DNA from: CAVSUZ01 sp963791885
GTDB taxonomy: Bacteria > Pseudomonadota > Alphaproteobacteria > Acetobacterales > Acetobacteraceae
Length of the DNA stretch: 64,000 nt
Reading direction: 5' to 3'
Assembly (NCBI GenBank): GCA_963791885.1
Contig: CAWBUL010000004.1
Span: 434,001-498,000 of the forward strand
Part shown: positions 62,345 to 64,000 of the stretch, in pieces
Numbering within the stretch: the stretch's first letter is position 1
Layout of the letters: every line of letters starts with the position of its first letter
Translations under genes and position numbers: made by a program
Notes under the pieces: model-generated
Database searches by the model: none
Told to the model about the DNA's origin: nothing
What the model saw: only the letters and a program-made list of their open reading frames with translations

Positions 62345-62635
62345 CTATTTGGCGAGGAGACCAACCACTTCGCCCACCACCACCGCCGGCGGAGTCGGCA
62401 GCAGTTCCTTGAAGGCCTGTTGCACAAGATCGCGTACCGTAGTGTTTGCCGCTTCAGCCTGTTTGCGCGTGTTGAAGACACTGATTGATGTGAGCGACCC
62501 GTCACCGGTGTCTATGAGGCTATAGGAGACAAAGCCTGCCTGCTTGCGGAGCAACGGGTATAGGTCCTTCCGTGCGCCACGCCGGATCGCCGCGACATCA
62601 CCTATGCCATTGTAGGTTCTAATTGATGCGAACAT
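62345..62635 (-). CDS. Dimeric alpha-beta barrel family protein
   Basis: 96 residues, ATG 62635 with GGGAGG directly upstream (a GTG six bases earlier is also in frame). MFASIRTYNG, LYPLLRKQAGFVSYSLIDTG and SISVFNTRKQAEAANTTVRD match small ABM/REDY-like ferredoxin-fold barrels, which are often oxygenase-like or regulatory; no catalytic residue can be named. Monocistronic. Confidence 0.7.
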   Translation of the reverse strand: MFASIRTYNGIGDVAAIRRGARKDLYPLLRKQAGFVSYSLIDTGDGSLTSISVFNTRKQAEAANTTVRDLVQQAFKELLPTPPAVVVGEVVGLLAK

Positions 62636-62685
62636 TTTCACCTCCCTTTGGGCCTCTCACGGGCATTGGGCAGCCTGTACTCTGC

Positions 62686-64000
62686 TCAGTCGGAATGCGA
62701 GGGGGTGTCCGCGGTCGGACCGGCGATCAACGTCCAGAAACCGGATTTCCGACTGTGTTTGGTACGGAGGCGCGAAACGAAGGTCCCGTGCGGCTCGAAC
62801 TCACCGTAGTCGCTGATGACGGACGCCAGAGCCTGGCACTCCGCCAGATGACGAGCGGCATGCCGGTAGCGCTTCGACTTGGCGCCATCGAGGGTGTCCT
62901 CGATCATGGCGCGGCGAAGCAACGTTGCTGCCAGCGGATGGGCGCCCTCCAGCCACCGCGCCGCAGGATCGAGCAGGTAGTAGAGGTTGCCGTTAATCTC
63001 GCCATGACCGGCAACGACAAGGTCGGCAGCCTGCCTATGCGCGGGCCATTCGTGAAAGAAGTGCAGCGCAACCGAGAAATTCCGGAAATGTAGGGCGTGC
63101 TCCATCGCGCGCTCTTCCGCCAGCACGTCCTCGAAGTCGGGCAAAGCCATGAGGTACGAGCGCAGGCGCTCGACGGAGAGGCGGTCCTCAAAAGCCGCCC
63201 AGCGCAGCCGCTGGGCATGCGCGCCCTGGTCGGCGGCGGCGAGCGCGTCGATGTAGACGCCCTCCCACTCTGCGTCGGGACCATCCCAGCCAGGACCGTA
63301 GAGGTCGTCATCGTCCAGGTCGCCGCGCGCGGTGCGCTTCTTCGGCGTGGCGACCTCAAGGGCGGCAACCGCCTCGTTCGCGCGGCCTGCCGCGAGCAAC
63401 CGCCTACCGATCTCAGCCGCTAGATCAGGGCGAGCCCTGTCTTTGACGGGCACGAGGGCGATGTAGGCATCCACATCCCCTTCACCATCCGCGAGGTCCT
63501 GCAGGGCACGCCGAACAGCGGCGGCGCGGCTATCATAACGGCCAGTATCGGGGTGCTTCTGCATCGCCGTGATCAGTCGGGCCTTAAGCGCGGCGATACC
63601 GGGCGTGCCTAGGGCGGCGAAGATGGCCGGGACTAGCCCGTCGAACTCGCCGTAGTTATTTTTTGTCACCGCGGCGAACACGTGCTCCGCGAGCGCGACA
63701 GGATCGGGTCTGGCTTTCACTGCCAAGGTACCAAGATCCTCGCACGCGCCATGGAACACAGCTCCGACCGTGCCATTGCTGTCGTCGACCCGGTTGAGGA
63801 CGGGCTCGGCGAGCGCCATGAACCGCCACATGAGGTCGAGAGCCAGATCTGGACGCGACTGACCAACCCGCTCGGTGATCGTTGTTCGCGTGAGGTCCAG
63901 GTCCCGCACGAGATCGGCACGTTTCTGCCAATCGATGAACGAACGGGCGGAGCGGAGCGCCGTAATCCGCTTGTTCATCTCAGCGGCGATCATTTCGCCA
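62686..64000 (-). CDS. DUF6880-like protein, 5' end beyond window
   Basis: At least 435 residues; the first ATG in the window is at 63993, but the frame stays open to the edge, and related proteins carry an extra helical N terminus, so it is probably partial. All-helical TPR-like sequence: RSARSFIDWQKRADLVRDLD, LALDLMWRFMALAEPVLNRV, WEGVYIDALAAADQGAHAQR and AARHLAECQALASVISDYGE. Function unknown; members sit near plasmid or defence genes in many bacteria. Confidence 0.75.
   Translation of the reverse strand, partial: GEMIAAEMNKRITALRSARSFIDWQKRADLVRDLDLTRTTITERVGQSRPDLALDLMWRFMALAEPVLNRVDDSNGTVGAVFHGACEDLGTLAVKARPDPVALAEHVFAAVTKNNYGEFDGLVPAIFAALGTPGIAALKARLITAMQKHPDTGRYDSRAAAVRRALQDLADGEGDVDAYIALVPVKDRARPDLAAEIGRRLLAAGRANEAVAALEVATPKKRTARGDLDDDDLYGPGWDGPDAEWEGVYIDALAAADQGAHAQRLRWAAFEDRLSVERLRSYLMALPDFEDVLAEERAMEHALHFRNFSVALHFFHEWPAHRQAADLVVAGHGEINGNLYYLLDPAARWLEGAHPLAATLLRRAMIEDTLDGAKSKRYRHAARHLAECQALASVISDYGEFEPHGTFVSRLRTKHSRKSGFWTLIAGPTADTPSHSD

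Noticed and set aside
1..64000. tRNA, rRNA, riboswitch or CRISPR array
   Set aside because: No cloverleaf, conserved rRNA stretch or regular spacer-repeat pattern was recognised by eye; a covariance-model scan could overturn this.

Overview
The window looks like chromosomal DNA of a high-GC alphaproteobacterium, most likely Acetobacteraceae or a close Rhodospirillales relative. This is inferred from a class II DAHP synthase, a ChvG/ChvI-type two-component pair, GlnD, polyhydroxybutyrate genes (acetoacetyl-CoA reductase, a PHB-depolymerase-type esterase), two PEP-CTERM proteins and several alphaproteobacterial IS families. I saw no rRNA, tRNA or CRISPR array.

Bases 1-8.2 kb are core: the start of aroG/aroH class II (minus), an AI-2E family membrane protein, mutS and glnD. 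At 8.4-12.4 kb lie a PEP-CTERM protein, an intact IS21-family element (9510-12007) and three repeats that look like the end of another element. 12.4-15.4 kb has a PHB-depolymerase-type esterase, a ribbon-helix-helix regulator and a diguanylate cyclase. 15.5-21.1 kb is a minus-strand run of two SDRs, a class I amidotransferase-like hydrolase, an FAD monooxygenase and uvrC. After a pteridine-reductase-type SDR, 22.3-26.8 kb is a tightly coupled plus-strand operon (AtuA/DUF1446, its small partner, SDR, HisD-like dehydrogenase, CCG-domain Fe-S protein). It looks like a catabolic pathway whose substrate I cannot name.

26.8-42.8 kb returns to mixed housekeeping: a PEP-CTERM protein that has lost its normal stop, argH overlapping a tiny lipoprotein gene (lptM type), a TlpA thioredoxin, a gene interrupted by one amber codon, a Tim44-domain protein, rpmB, chvG/chvI, phbB (whose frame runs through its own terminator), the ugpBAEC glycerol-3-phosphate importer and a frameshifted 2-hydroxyacid dehydrogenase.

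42.8-59.9 kb is a decaying accessory island. It holds a RelE/XRE toxin-antitoxin pair with a palindromic operator; a DUF3800 gene cut by two different insertion sequences (IS630 and IS5) yet still rebuildable in frame; and remnants of a uracil-DNA glycosylase, a LysR regulator and the end of a type I restriction HsdR. It also holds a 1483-residue autotransporter fused to an OmpA domain, an IS5-family element lodged in a dead IS1380 transposase, a serine recombinase and a possible ADP-ribosyltransferase-fold protein. 59.9-64 kb is again chromosomal: slipin and NfeD, a small alpha-beta barrel protein and a DUF6880-like protein running off the end.
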